DNA of 64,000 nucleotides. Source: Paraherbaspirillum soli (lineage in GTDB: Bacteria; Pseudomonadota; Gammaproteobacteria; Burkholderiales; Burkholderiaceae_D). The stretch covers positions 137,633-201,632 of the forward strand of contig NZ_JBHSMT010000023.1 in the NCBI RefSeq assembly GCF_042654985.1. Reading direction: 5' to 3'. The position numbers were made by a program, and so were the translations under genes. Shown here in pieces: positions 7,885-16,587 of this stretch. Below the pieces are notes generated by a model. That model was not told the DNA's origin and did no database searches. It was given only the letters and a program-made list of their open reading frames with translations. The stretch's first letter is position 1. The number at the start of each line of letters is the position of its first letter.

Positions 7885-8907
7885 TTGGCAAACAAAACAA
7901 TTCTGGTGACTGGCGCTGCCGGTTACATAGGCTCGCATATCTGCGTTGAATTACTGGCGGCAAAGTATTGCGTCATTGCCATCGACAACCTGGCCAATGG
8001 CTCCAGCGCAGCAATCAGGCGGGCGCAACAGTGCGGCCAGGGCGAAATCCGGTTTTACCCTATGGACATACGCGATCGCCCGGCATTGGATAGCCTGCTG
8101 CAAACGCATCCGGTTGATGCGGCGATTCATTGCGCCGGACTCAAAATCATGAGCGAATCGGTGACGCAGCCGCTGCGCTACTTCGAGAACAACGTCTCCG
8201 GCAGCGCTACCTTGCTGCAAGCCCTGGAAAGAAGCGGCGTCAGGAACTTCGTTTTCAGCTCGTCCGCCGCGGTCTATGGCGCGCCAGCCAGCGTGCCGAT
8301 TCCCGAGTCGGCGCCCGTGTCGGCAAACAATCCCTACAGCCGCTCCAAATTGACGGTGGAACAGTTATTGGCCGACTTGCACGATGCCGATCCGCGCTGG
8401 GCGATTGGGGTGTTGCGCTACTTCAACCCAGCCGGCGCGCACCCAAGCGGACTGCTTGGCGACTCGCCGCGCGGCATGGCAAGCAATCTGATGCCCGCGA
8501 TGGCAAGGGTGGCGCTGGGGCAGCAGCCTATGCTGTCGATCTTCGGCGACGATTATCCGACCATTGATGGCACCGGCGTGCGCGATTACATTCACGTGGC
8601 GGATGTCGCCAGCGCCCATGTCGCCGCGCTGGATCACTTGTTTGGCGCCGGAAGCGGCTTCACGCTCAATCTCGGCACCGGCCGCGGCTATAGCGTGCTT
8701 GAAATGATCAAAACGTTCGAGCTGGCCTGCGCCCGCACTATCCCTTACCGGATCGAGCCGCGCCGCAGCAGCGATAGCGCAGCCTGCTATGCGGATCCGG
8801 CGCAGGCGCTGGCACTGCTGGGTTGGCAAGCGCGCAAGGGCTTGGCCGACATGTGCGCCGATCACTGGCGCTGGCATACACAAAATCCCGATGGTTACGC
8901 TGAGTGA
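7885..8907 (+). CDS. galE: UDP-glucose 4-epimerase
   Basis: A 340-residue extended SDR enzyme that interconverts UDP-glucose and UDP-galactose. The NAD-binding GAAGYIGSH sits at the N-terminus, SSAAVYG follows, and the catalytic Tyr-x3-Lys is in YSRSK near residue 151. The open frame continues upstream to a TTG at 7828, but family members begin at the sequence after TTG 7885 (ANKTILVTG), so I use that start although it has no good ribosome binding site. Length matches GalE (about 338). It is divergent from the aryl-polyene operon and may feed UDP-sugars to surface polysaccharide. Confidence 0.93.
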   Translation: MANKTILVTGAAGYIGSHICVELLAAKYCVIAIDNLANGSSAAIRRAQQCGQGEIRFYPMDIRDRPALDSLLQTHPVDAAIHCAGLKIMSESVTQPLRYFENNVSGSATLLQALERSGVRNFVFSSSAAVYGAPASVPIPESAPVSANNPYSRSKLTVEQLLADLHDADPRWAIGVLRYFNPAGAHPSGLLGDSPRGMASNLMPAMARVALGQQPMLSIFGDDYPTIDGTGVRDYIHVADVASAHVAALDHLFGAGSGFTLNLGTGRGYSVLEMIKTFELACARTIPYRIEPRRSSDSAACYADPAQALALLGWQARKGLADMCADHWRWHTQNPDGYAE

Positions 8908-8920
8908 GGCTTGAGGCCTG

Positions 8921-9112
8921 TCACCCCTGCCGACGCGGATAGCCCTCGGCGGTGATGCGCACCCACACCACGTTTCTTTCTTCTTCGCTCATGGAAACCC
9001 AATGCGCGACTTCGTAGACCGTGCGGCCGCAGCCGCGGCAGACATCGTCGAACGTGGTGGAACAGACTGCGACACAGGGGGTGTCCGGGCGTGGCGGGGG
9101 CGACTCTGACAT
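8921..9112 (-). CDS. DUF1289 family small cysteine-rich protein
   Basis: A 63-residue protein with the C-x3-C ... C-x2-C pattern of DUF1289 (CVAVCSTTFDDVCRGCGRT) followed by a W-x(n)-E-E-E-R segment. Such proteins are presumed to bind metal; function is unknown. ATG 9112 has AAAGG upstream; a longer frame to 9175 has no support. It converges on galE with a 13 bp gap. Confidence 0.85.
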   Translation of the reverse strand: MSESPPPRPDTPCVAVCSTTFDDVCRGCGRTVYEVAHWVSMSEEERNVVWVRITAEGYPRRQG

Positions 9113-9382
9113 GCTTACCTTTGAAGGGGGAATAGCGATGGCGAATGCGAGCAGCATTGCCGTGAAGTCTGCCATTCTATAACAGCCGCCGGCACGGGAC
9201 GATTACCGCCGGTGCCGGCGACGCAGTTTTCGGCGCTGCGGTTACATCAAGCGCTGCGAAGCAATATACAATCCTGACTTAACAAATTTAGCCATTTTGT
9301 GAAATTCGACATTGCGGACTGCTGTGCAGAAACCGCTAAATGGTCTGAATAAATGGCCTGAATCTTAGAAAGAAAATAAGTC

Positions 9383-10048
9383 ATGGAGCAGAAGGCGCCA
9401 CGTCGTACCCGCGAAAAAATCATGGCCTTGTCGCTGCGGCTCTTCAATGAGTTCGGCGAACCCAATATCACCACCACCATCATCGCCGACGAGATGAAAA
9501 TCTCGCCGGGCAACCTGTATTACCACTTCCGCAACAAGGACGACATCGTCAATTCGATTTTCGTCACGTTCGAGGAAGAAATCAGCCGCATGCTGGCTTT
9601 GCCGCAGGGGCAGCGGCCGACCATGCAGGACGTCTGGCACTATCTGCACCTGATGTTCCAGTTGATCTGGCGTTATCGCTTTTTCTACCGCGACCTGAAC
9701 GACCTGCTATCGCGCAACCGTACGCTGGAACTGCACTTCAAGGAAATCTTCGGCCACAAGATAACGGTCGTCAAAGAACTGTGTCAGGGCTTGCACGAAG
9801 ATAAGGCCTTGCAGGCCAGCCCGGCTGAAATCGACGCGCTGTCGACCAATATGGTGGTGGTCGCCAGCTATTGGCTGTCGTATCAATACGTGCTGAATCC
9901 GCGCCAATACACCGAACAGGCAGTGGTCGAACATGCGCTGGCAAGCGGCTGCTATCAGGTGTTGTCGCTGATGCACCCATATCTGCGCGGCGAGACCTTG
10001 TCGCATTTCGAGCAATTATCGGCAAAGTATTTACAGAAAAGCGAATGA
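9383..10048 (+). CDS. TetR/AcrR family transcriptional regulator
   Basis: A 221-residue regulator. The N-terminal 60 residues contain a TetR helix-turn-helix (NITTTIIADEMKISPGNLYY), and the C-terminal ligand-binding part is predominantly helical. The stop overlaps the LOG-family gene start as ATGA, so the two are co-transcribed and translationally coupled. The ligand and target genes cannot be told from the sequence. About 270 bp upstream, shared with the divergent DUF1289 gene, should hold the promoter. Confidence 0.9.
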   Translation: MEQKAPRRTREKIMALSLRLFNEFGEPNITTTIIADEMKISPGNLYYHFRNKDDIVNSIFVTFEEEISRMLALPQGQRPTMQDVWHYLHLMFQLIWRYRFFYRDLNDLLSRNRTLELHFKEIFGHKITVVKELCQGLHEDKALQASPAEIDALSTNMVVVASYWLSYQYVLNPRQYTEQAVVEHALASGCYQVLSLMHPYLRGETLSHFEQLSAKYLQKSE

Positions 10049-10626
10049 AATCCCTTTGCATCTATTGCGGTTCGTCGCCGGGCGCTTCGCCGGTGTACGC
10101 GCAAGCCGCGCGCGCACTTGCGCAAGCGATGGTCGACGACAATATCGCGCTGGTCTATGGCGGCGGCAACGTCGGCCTGATGGGCATCATCGCCGATGAA
10201 GTGTTGCGGCTGGGCGGTCAAGTGACCGGCGTTATTCCCCAGGCGCTACTGGAAAAAGAACTCGGCCATGCCGGCCTGACGCGCCTGCATATCGTCAAGG
10301 ACATGCACGAGCGCAAGGCGATGATGGCGGACTTGTCGGATGGCTTTATCGCGATGCCGGGCGGCATAGGAACGCTGGAAGAATTGTTTGAGGTGTTTAC
10401 CTGGGCTCAGTTGGGCTTTCACCAGAAGCCGATTGGCTTGCTCAATGTCGACGGCTTTTATGACGGCTTGATTCAATTCATTCAGCACATGGTGTCGCAG
10501 CGCTTCCTGAAAGACGAGCAAGCCGGCTTGCTGATGCATGAACCGCAGGCTGAGGAATTGCTGCAAAGGTTCAGGTCGTTCGTACCGAGTCAGGTACCGA
10601 AATGGCTGGATAGGGATACGATTTAG
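10045..10626 (+). CDS. LOG family protein (cytokinin riboside 5'-monophosphate phosphoribohydrolase-like)
   Basis: A 193-residue lysine-decarboxylase-like Rossmann protein of the LOG family. It has the N-terminal CGSSPGASP, the glycine-rich VYGGGNVGLMG and the family signature PGGIGTLEE around residue 107. LOG enzymes release the base from nucleotide monophosphates; many bacterial members are general AMP or pyrimidine nucleosidases, so a cytokinin role is not implied. It starts inside the stop of the TetR gene and is followed by a rho-independent terminator. Confidence 0.9.
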   Translation: MKSLCIYCGSSPGASPVYAQAARALAQAMVDDNIALVYGGGNVGLMGIIADEVLRLGGQVTGVIPQALLEKELGHAGLTRLHIVKDMHERKAMMADLSDGFIAMPGGIGTLEELFEVFTWAQLGFHQKPIGLLNVDGFYDGLIQFIQHMVSQRFLKDEQAGLLMHEPQAEELLQRFRSFVPSQVPKWLDRDTI

Positions 10627-10643
10627 CTCACCGAAGCAGGCAA

Positions 10644-10670
10644 AGGGAGCATCGCTCCCTATTTTTATTT
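10644..10670 (+). terminator. Rho-independent terminator after the TetR-LOG operon
   Basis: A perfect 7 bp stem (AGGGAGC / GCTCCCT) with a 3-base loop is followed by ATTTTTATTT. It begins 18 bp after the LOG-family stop codon. Confidence 0.85.
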
Positions 10671-10690
10671 ATGCGACCGGCTACGCCGGA

Positions 10691-11926
10691 TCAAGCATCC
10701 AGTGCCTGCTTGAAATCAGCCAGCAAATCCGCCGTATCCTCGATCCCGACCGAGACCCGGATCAATGAATCCGCAATGCCCATCGCCGCGCGGCGTTCGG
10801 CGCCCATTTCGTAAAAAATGGTATGCGCGACCGGAATCACCAAGGTCCGGGTATCGCCCAGATTGCTGGTGGAAATCGCCAGTTTCAAGCGGTTCAGATA
10901 ATCGAAACAGTCGGTACCCGGTTTCAATTCAAAACTGAACAGGTAGCTGTAAGCGCGGAACAACTCCGTCGCCAGCGCATGCTGCGGATGGGATTTCAAC
11001 CCAGGGTAGTAAACGGCGGCAATCCGCGGATCGGCCTCCAGCATTTGCGCCAGCGCGAGTGCGTTGCTGCTGCTGCGCTCCATGCGCAGCGCCATGGTCT
11101 CGGCGCCGATCGCGATATGATGCGCGGCTTCCGGCCCGAGCGCCGCGCCAAAATCGCGCAGACTTTTGGCGCGCACCTGCGCCATGCCCCATTGCACCTG
11201 CGGAAAACGCTTGTAGGTGTCGATGATGTTGGGAAAACGGCTCCAGTCGTACAAGCCGGTATCGGTCAGCGCGCCGCCCAAGGCATCGCCATGACCGCCG
11301 ATCGACTTGGTCAGTGAATTGATCACCAGACCGGCGCCGACCGACTTCGGCCGGAACAAGTAAGGGGACGTCATCGTGTTATCGACCACGAACAAAATGC
11401 CACGCTCGCGGCACAGTTCTCCGATCCGTTTCAGGTCGGCGATCTGGGTCCGTGGATTGGCGATGGTTTCGACGAACACGAGACGAGTCGCGGGTGTCAG
11501 CGCCGCTTCCACCTGGGCGACATCGGTGGCGTCGACCATAGCCACCTGGGTGCCTTGAGCGGTGACGGTTTGCCACAAGCTATTGGTGTTGCCGAACAAA
11601 AAAGCCGACGACACCACGTGATCGCCTTCGCGCAACAAGCCCTGCACCAGCGCACCGATGGCGGCCATGCCGGTGGCGAAGCAAATGGTGGCGTAACCAT
11701 CTTCCATCTTGGTGATTTGATCTTCCAGCGCCGATACCGTCGGATTGCCCTGGCGGCCATAACGGTATCCAGGCTGTTTGCCCTGGAATACCTCCGCCAG
11801 CTGGCGTGCATCGCTGTAGGCAAACGTGACCGAGGTGTGAACCGGTTTATGCAGCGAACCGTGCTCTATCGTTTTTTGACGGTCACTGTGCAGGATGGTG
11901 GTGGTGAAGCCGTATTTGTCGGTCAT
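10691..11926 (-). CDS. Cystathionine gamma-synthase family PLP enzyme
   Basis: A 411-residue PLP-dependent enzyme of the Cys/Met metabolism family. It shows the YRYGRQGNPT segment, FATGMAAIG for cofactor phosphate, VDNTMTSPYL, and the Schiff-base lysine in SLTKSIGGHGDALGG. Members include cystathionine gamma-synthase, O-succinylhomoserine sulfhydrylase (MetZ) and gamma-lyases. Many Burkholderiales have metZ next to purF; this protein sits in that place but has the N-terminus of a different subfamily, so I give no symbol. ATG 11926 starts the conserved sequence; the frame runs open to 12028. Confidence 0.82.
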   Translation of the reverse strand: MTDKYGFTTTILHSDRQKTIEHGSLHKPVHTSVTFAYSDARQLAEVFQGKQPGYRYGRQGNPTVSALEDQITKMEDGYATICFATGMAAIGALVQGLLREGDHVVSSAFLFGNTNSLWQTVTAQGTQVAMVDATDVAQVEAALTPATRLVFVETIANPRTQIADLKRIGELCRERGILFVVDNTMTSPYLFRPKSVGAGLVINSLTKSIGGHGDALGGALTDTGLYDWSRFPNIIDTYKRFPQVQWGMAQVRAKSLRDFGAALGPEAAHHIAIGAETMALRMERSSSNALALAQMLEADPRIAAVYYPGLKSHPQHALATELFRAYSYLFSFELKPGTDCFDYLNRLKLAISTSNLGDTRTLVIPVAHTIFYEMGAERRAAMGIADSLIRVSVGIEDTADLLADFKQALDA

Positions 11927-12052
11927 TTTCTTGATTACTTCGGAGTTTTTCCTAATCGGTTGGCAGGGCGAATAATTCGGCATGCTGCGGTGACCTTTAA
12001 ATTCTTCCCCGAATATTTTTCGTTGCAATTTACCCGTCTTATCTGATCAGTT

Positions 12053-12109
12053 GGGGACAGAGTAATTCGCCGCAGGATCAGACCAGGCGGCTCGTAAACT
12101 CTGTCCCGC
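12053..12109. repeat. REP-like imperfect palindrome (family shared with 63141-63203)
   Basis: An inverted repeat with arms GGGGACAGAGT and ACTCTGTCCC about 34 bp apart lies between the PLP-enzyme gene and purF. Inside the left arm GGGGACA-AGTAATTC is shared with the palindrome at 63141-63203. It could also act as a transcription stop between the two genes. Its likeness to REP sequences mobilised by RAYT transposases is inference. Confidence 0.6.
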
Positions 12110-12116
12110 AATTGTT

Positions 12117-13634
12117 TTAATCGACTTGCGTCAGACTGAGATTCAACTGCGAACGCACAGCATCGTCGCTTTCAGGCTTCGGATTATTGCGTGCGAACTC
12201 GATGCGGTCGAGGTAGTCGCGCGAAATGTCGCCGGTGATGTAATTGCCGTCGAAACAGGATGCTTCGAAATTTTTCAGCATCGGATTGACATCCGAAATC
12301 GAGCGTTTCAGCGCGTCGATGTCCTGGTACACCAAGGCGTCGGCAGTAATTTCACGGCACACTTCTTCATCGGTACGGCCGTAGGCGATCAGCTCGCCAC
12401 GGGTCGGCATGTCGATGCCGTAGACGTTCGGGAATTTCACCGGCGGCGCGGCCGATGCAAAGATCACGCGCTTGGCGCCGGAGTCGCGCGCCATCTGCAC
12501 GATCTCGCGGCTGGTGGTGCCGCGCACGATCGAATCGTCGACCAGCAGCACGGTCTTGCCCTTGAACTCGGAGCCGATCGCGTTCAATTTCTGGCGTACC
12601 GATTTCTTGCGGATCGCTTGCCCGGGCATCAGGAAGGTGCGGCCGATGTAGCGGTTCTTGATGAAGCCTTCGCGATATTCGAGATTCAGCTTAAGCGCCA
12701 GTTGAATCGCGGCAGGACGCGAGGAGTCCGGGATCGGCATCACGACGTCGATATCGCCGTGGGAAAATTCGCGCTTGATCTTGTCGGCCAGGTACTCGCC
12801 CATTTTCAGGCGCGTCGCGTACACCGAGGCGCCGTCGATGATCGAATCCGGGCGGGCCAGATACACGAACTCGAACGCGCATGGATTCAGGCTCGGGTTC
12901 TCGGCGCATTGGCGGTTATACAGCTTGCCGTCAATGTCGATGAAGATCGCTTCGCCCGGCATCACATCGCGCAGGAAGCGGAAGCCCAGGCCTTCGAGCG
13001 CGACCGATTCGCTAGCGATGACGTATTCGGTGCCTTTGTCGGTTTCATTGGCGCCTATGCACAGCGGCCGAATCCCGAACGGGTCGCGGAATGCCAGTAG
13101 GCCATGGCCGGCAATCTGCGCCACCACCGCATACGATCCGCGTACCCGCTTGTGGACCATGGCGACCGCCTTGAACAAGGCATCGGGATCGAGCGAATAG
13201 CCGATCGTGGCTTGCTGAACTTCATGCGCCAGCACGTTCAGCAGGACTTCCGTGTCGGAGTCGGTGTTGATGTGCCGGCGATCGTTCTTGAACATCTCGA
13301 TCTTGAGCTGTTCGGCGTTGGTGAGGTTGCCGTTGTGCGCCAGGATGATGCCGAACGGGGCATTGACGTAAAACGGTTGCGCCTCTTCCGCGCTGGCGGT
13401 GCCGGCGGTTGGATAGCGCACTTGGCCGATACCGTAATTGCCGGGTAACGAGCGCATGTTGCGGGTCCGGAAAACGTCGCGCACCAAGCCGTTGGCCTTG
13501 TGCATGAAAAATCCGTTGCCGTGGTTGGTTGCGATGCCCGCTGCGTCCTGGCCGCGATGTTGCAACAGCAACAAGGCGTCATAGATCAGTTGATTGGCGG
13601 GGTTTTGGGATGCGATGCCGACTATGCCACACAT
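12117..13634 (-). CDS. purF: Amidophosphoribosyltransferase
   Basis: A 505-residue enzyme for the first committed step of purine synthesis, moving glutamine amide nitrogen to PRPP. Cys2 of the N-terminal MCGIVGIAS is the glutaminase nucleophile after removal of Met1. The phosphoribosyltransferase part carries the PRPP motif VLLVDDSIVRGTTS. Length is normal. It follows cvpA on the same strand by 52 bp, the classical purF-cvpA linkage. Confidence 0.97.
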   Translation of the reverse strand: MCGIVGIASQNPANQLIYDALLLLQHRGQDAAGIATNHGNGFFMHKANGLVRDVFRTRNMRSLPGNYGIGQVRYPTAGTASAEEAQPFYVNAPFGIILAHNGNLTNAEQLKIEMFKNDRRHINTDSDTEVLLNVLAHEVQQATIGYSLDPDALFKAVAMVHKRVRGSYAVVAQIAGHGLLAFRDPFGIRPLCIGANETDKGTEYVIASESVALEGLGFRFLRDVMPGEAIFIDIDGKLYNRQCAENPSLNPCAFEFVYLARPDSIIDGASVYATRLKMGEYLADKIKREFSHGDIDVVMPIPDSSRPAAIQLALKLNLEYREGFIKNRYIGRTFLMPGQAIRKKSVRQKLNAIGSEFKGKTVLLVDDSIVRGTTSREIVQMARDSGAKRVIFASAAPPVKFPNVYGIDMPTRGELIAYGRTDEEVCREITADALVYQDIDALKRSISDVNPMLKNFEASCFDGNYITGDISRDYLDRIEFARNNPKPESDDAVRSQLNLSLTQVD

Positions 13635-13686
13635 GGTGGACTCCTAAACAAAAAACAATTTAAAGACGTCCTACTATTCAAACAAA

Positions 13687-14175
13687 TCAAAACTGCACTC
13701 GGCGCGCAAATTCGCCGGGCAAAAACGGTTTGACGCTGCGCGCCGCGGCTTCCGCCTGCGGGCTCAGCATGGCATCGCGCCAGAAAGGCTGCTGCGGGAT
13801 GGCGGTTGTGCCGCACACCAATACCACCGCCAGCACGATCACCACGCCACGCGCCAGGCCGAACAAGCCGCCGAGACCGCGATCCGCAAGCCCAAGGCCG
13901 GTCGCCTTGACCAAGGCATCGACTGTCATGCTCAGCAACATCATCAATAATCGTACGCCGACAAATAGGGCCAGGCAGGCGACGATCAGCCGCGTCACAT
14001 TGCCCGGAATGACCTCGGGCAGCAACTTCGCCAGACTTTCACCATAGGCGTTAGCCACCAGCAGCGCAACGACCCAGCTCGCCAATGACAGGATTTCCTT
14101 GAGCAAGCCGCGCAAAATGCCGATCAGGATCGAGCAGAGCAGCACGAACAACACCAGGTAATCGAAAATTGTCAC
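13687..14175 (-). CDS. cvpA: CvpA family membrane protein
   Basis: A 162-residue inner-membrane protein with about four transmembrane segments and the N-terminal FDYLVLFVLL typical of CvpA, needed for colicin V production and implicated in envelope homeostasis in other bacteria. It appears to start with GTG at 14175. It lies between dedD and purF in the same direction, a conserved arrangement. Confidence 0.92.
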   Translation of the reverse strand: MTIFDYLVLFVLLCSILIGILRGLLKEILSLASWVVALLVANAYGESLAKLLPEVIPGNVTRLIVACLALFVGVRLLMMLLSMTVDALVKATGLGLADRGLGGLFGLARGVVIVLAVVLVCGTTAIPQQPFWRDAMLSPQAEAAARSVKPFLPGEFARRVQF

Positions 14176-14227
14176 TGTGCCTCTGGGTCTATCGCAGTGT
14201 CTTTACTTGCACCGAACACGGTCCGCA

Positions 14228-15160
14228 TCAACCCGGCACCAAGCTGCCGTTCAGGCCCAGCTTGGCGAGTTTGACACGCACTTTCTCTGCCTCTTCCTTA
14301 TTGCTGAACGGGCCGACACGGATACGAATGCGCTCGCCGGACTGGGTCGGGATTTTTTGCGTATAGGAGTGAATCCCGGCTTCTTTCAGCTTGCCCTGCA
14401 ATTCATTCACTTTATCTTGCGATGCCAATGCGGCGACCTGCAGCACGAATTTGGCGGGCTTTTTGTCGCTTGCGGCCGGAGCGTCGGCGCGCCCGTCCAG
14501 AATCGCCAATGCGCGTGCCGCGTCTTCATGCCTATCGGCGGTACTAGGGTTTGGTTTGGATTCCGGCCTGGACTCTGGCTTCGGGTCTGATTTTGGCTTT
14601 GGTTCCGGCTTGGGTTTGGCCTCCGCCTTGGGCATGCCATCAATCGGTGCGACTGCTTTTGGGGCTGAAGGAGCGACTGCTGTGCTGGTTGCGGCCGCCG
14701 GTTTCGGCGGTTGCGGAATCATCGGCGCCACTGCGGTACTGGCTGGCTCGACGATTTCCTCTTGCTGATCGAGGCTGTTGGCATTGCTGACCGGCGTAGG
14801 CGCGCTCGATACGGCAGATGCTGCACTTTCTGCCGGTTTGTCGCGGGAAGGGATTTGAATCGCGATATCGTCGGCCAGCGGCTTCTGTTCGGAGTCCAGG
14901 ATCATCGGCAGCACGATGACAACCGCCAGCACCAGGGCCACCGCGCCGACCAGGCGGCGCCGGGCGCGCTTCTTCTCCGGCAACACTGGATCTACTGCTT
15001 CATTGGGATGCTTGCCCGCCTTGCCTTTGCCTCGGCTGCGGCCAACCGGGGCTTCCTCATCGAAACGCGCATCGGATCGGGAATCGGATCGGGAATGATA
15101 CGCCCCCTGTTCGGAGCTGGTTTGCTGCTTGTTTTTACGAAGAAAAGAGAACAAACCCAT
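14228..15160 (-). CDS. SPOR domain cell-division protein (DedD-like)
   Basis: A 310-residue protein with a charged cytoplasmic N-terminus, one transmembrane segment near residues 70-90 (RRRLVGAVALVLAVVIVL), a long Pro/Ala/Lys-rich linker including a Pro-Lys-Pro-Glu type repeat, and a C-terminal SPOR domain (about 230-308). SPOR domains bind denuded septal peptidoglycan, so it should act at the division site like DedD or FtsN. It sits between folC and cvpA as dedD does in many proteobacteria. Confidence 0.9.
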   Translation of the reverse strand: MGLFSFLRKNKQQTSSEQGAYHSRSDSRSDARFDEEAPVGRSRGKGKAGKHPNEAVDPVLPEKKRARRRLVGAVALVLAVVIVLPMILDSEQKPLADDIAIQIPSRDKPAESAASAVSSAPTPVSNANSLDQQEEIVEPASTAVAPMIPQPPKPAAATSTAVAPSAPKAVAPIDGMPKAEAKPKPEPKPKSDPKPESRPESKPNPSTADRHEDAARALAILDGRADAPAASDKKPAKFVLQVAALASQDKVNELQGKLKEAGIHSYTQKIPTQSGERIRIRVGPFSNKEEAEKVRVKLAKLGLNGSLVPG

Positions 15161-15213
15161 GCGATATATTTTGAAAGGTTGACGAGATTTCAGTGAAATT
15201 CGCTCGAAAATCG

Positions 15214-16524
15214 TCAGTGAAATCCAGACTTCCTGGCTTCCATCACGCCAGCAACCGTCAGGAACGATCCGAAAACCACAATTCTATCATTCTCACCCGC
15301 CCGGCTTAAGGCATTTGCATATGCTTGCGCTGGAGTAGCAAAAGTCTGGATGCTGGCCTCGGCGTCGGCCCCATCCTCCGCCTTGACCCCGGCCGCCAAT
15401 AAGCGCTCCTGCAGCTGCTCGCCGCTGGCGGCACGCGGCAGCGGCAACGCGGTCAGGCACCAGTGATCGACGCGGGTCTTGATTTGACTGACGATGCCTT
15501 CGATATCCTTGTCCAGCATGGCGCCGAAGACGGCGTAGGTGTATGGATGGAAACCCATATTGTCCAGATTTTGCGCCAGCGTCGCTGCCGCGTGCGGATT
15601 ATGCGCGACATCCAGGATCACCAGCGGTTGTCCCGGCAATACCTGGAACCGCCCGGGCAAGTCCATCATGACGAAACCGCTGCGCACTTCCTGCGCGCTG
15701 ACCGGCAATTGGGTGCGCAACGATTCCAGCGCAGCCAGCGCCGCCGATGCATTCAGCAGTTGGTTGGCGCCGCGCAGGCTGGGGTAGCCCAAGGCATTGC
15801 GGCGTTGGCCGCGGCCGCCGTAATTCCATTGTTGCTTGTCGCCGGTGTAGTTGAAATCCCGACCCAGCAGCCACAGATCGGCGCCGATCGCGTTGGCATG
15901 CTCGATCAACGATTGCGGCGGCACCGGATCGCTGCAAATGGCGGTTTTCCCGGCCCGGAAAATCCCGGCCTTTTCGAAACCGATCTTCTCGCGGGTATCG
16001 CCCAAATAGTCGGTGTGGTCGATATCGACGCTGGTGACGATGGAAACATCGGCATCGACGATATTGACCGCATCCAGCCGCCCGCCCAGACCGACTTCCA
16101 GGATCACCACATCGAGCTGGGCTGCCGCCAGCAGATGCATGATGGCCAGCGTTGTAAATTCAAAATAGGTCAGCGAAATATCGCCGCGCTGCGCTTCCAC
16201 CGCCTCAAAACTGGCGATCAGCGCCGCATCCGACGCGGACGTGCCGCCAATCCGGGCGCGCTCATTGAAGTCGAGAAAATGCGGCTTGATGTACAACCCG
16301 ACCTTATAGCCGGCCCGCAACAGGATGGATTCCAGCATCGCGCAGGTTGAGCCCTTGCCGTTGGTGCCGGCCACCATGATGACCGGACAGGCAAACTGCA
16401 GCTGGAGCCGGTCCTTGACTTGCCGCACCCGGTCCAGGCCCATGTCGATGGTTTTGAAATGGCGTGATTCGAGTAGTGCAAGCCAGTCGGCAAGAGTTAC
16501 CGGAGCGGTCGGCGTATTTGACAT
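15214..16524 (-). CDS. folC: Bifunctional folylpolyglutamate/dihydrofolate synthase
   Basis: A 436-residue Mur-ligase-fold enzyme that adds glutamate to folates and makes dihydrofolate. The ATP P-loop VAGTNGKGST lies near residues 48-57, and LEVGLGGRLDAVN and the HNPHA segment are typical. ATG 16524 is chosen over the open frame to 16581 because the latter runs into the accD terminator. It follows accD and precedes dedD on the same strand. Confidence 0.95.
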   Translation of the reverse strand: MSNTPTAPVTLADWLALLESRHFKTIDMGLDRVRQVKDRLQLQFACPVIMVAGTNGKGSTCAMLESILLRAGYKVGLYIKPHFLDFNERARIGGTSASDAALIASFEAVEAQRGDISLTYFEFTTLAIMHLLAAAQLDVVILEVGLGGRLDAVNIVDADVSIVTSVDIDHTDYLGDTREKIGFEKAGIFRAGKTAICSDPVPPQSLIEHANAIGADLWLLGRDFNYTGDKQQWNYGGRGQRRNALGYPSLRGANQLLNASAALAALESLRTQLPVSAQEVRSGFVMMDLPGRFQVLPGQPLVILDVAHNPHAAATLAQNLDNMGFHPYTYAVFGAMLDKDIEGIVSQIKTRVDHWCLTALPLPRAASGEQLQERLLAAGVKAEDGADAEASIQTFATPAQAYANALSRAGENDRIVVFGSFLTVAGVMEARKSGFH

Positions 16525-16535
16525 TTCAGAGCCCA

Positions 16536-16568
16536 ACGAAAAAGCCCGAACCGTCAACAGTTCGGGCC
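16536..16568 (-). terminator. Rho-independent terminator after accD
   Basis: On the minus strand an 8 bp stem GCCCGAAC / GTTCGGGC is followed by TTTTTCGTT. It lies 20 bp after the accD stop and just before the folC start, so folC expression probably depends on read-through or its own promoter. Confidence 0.85.
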
Positions 16569-16587
16569 ATAAAAACGACAATCAGCA

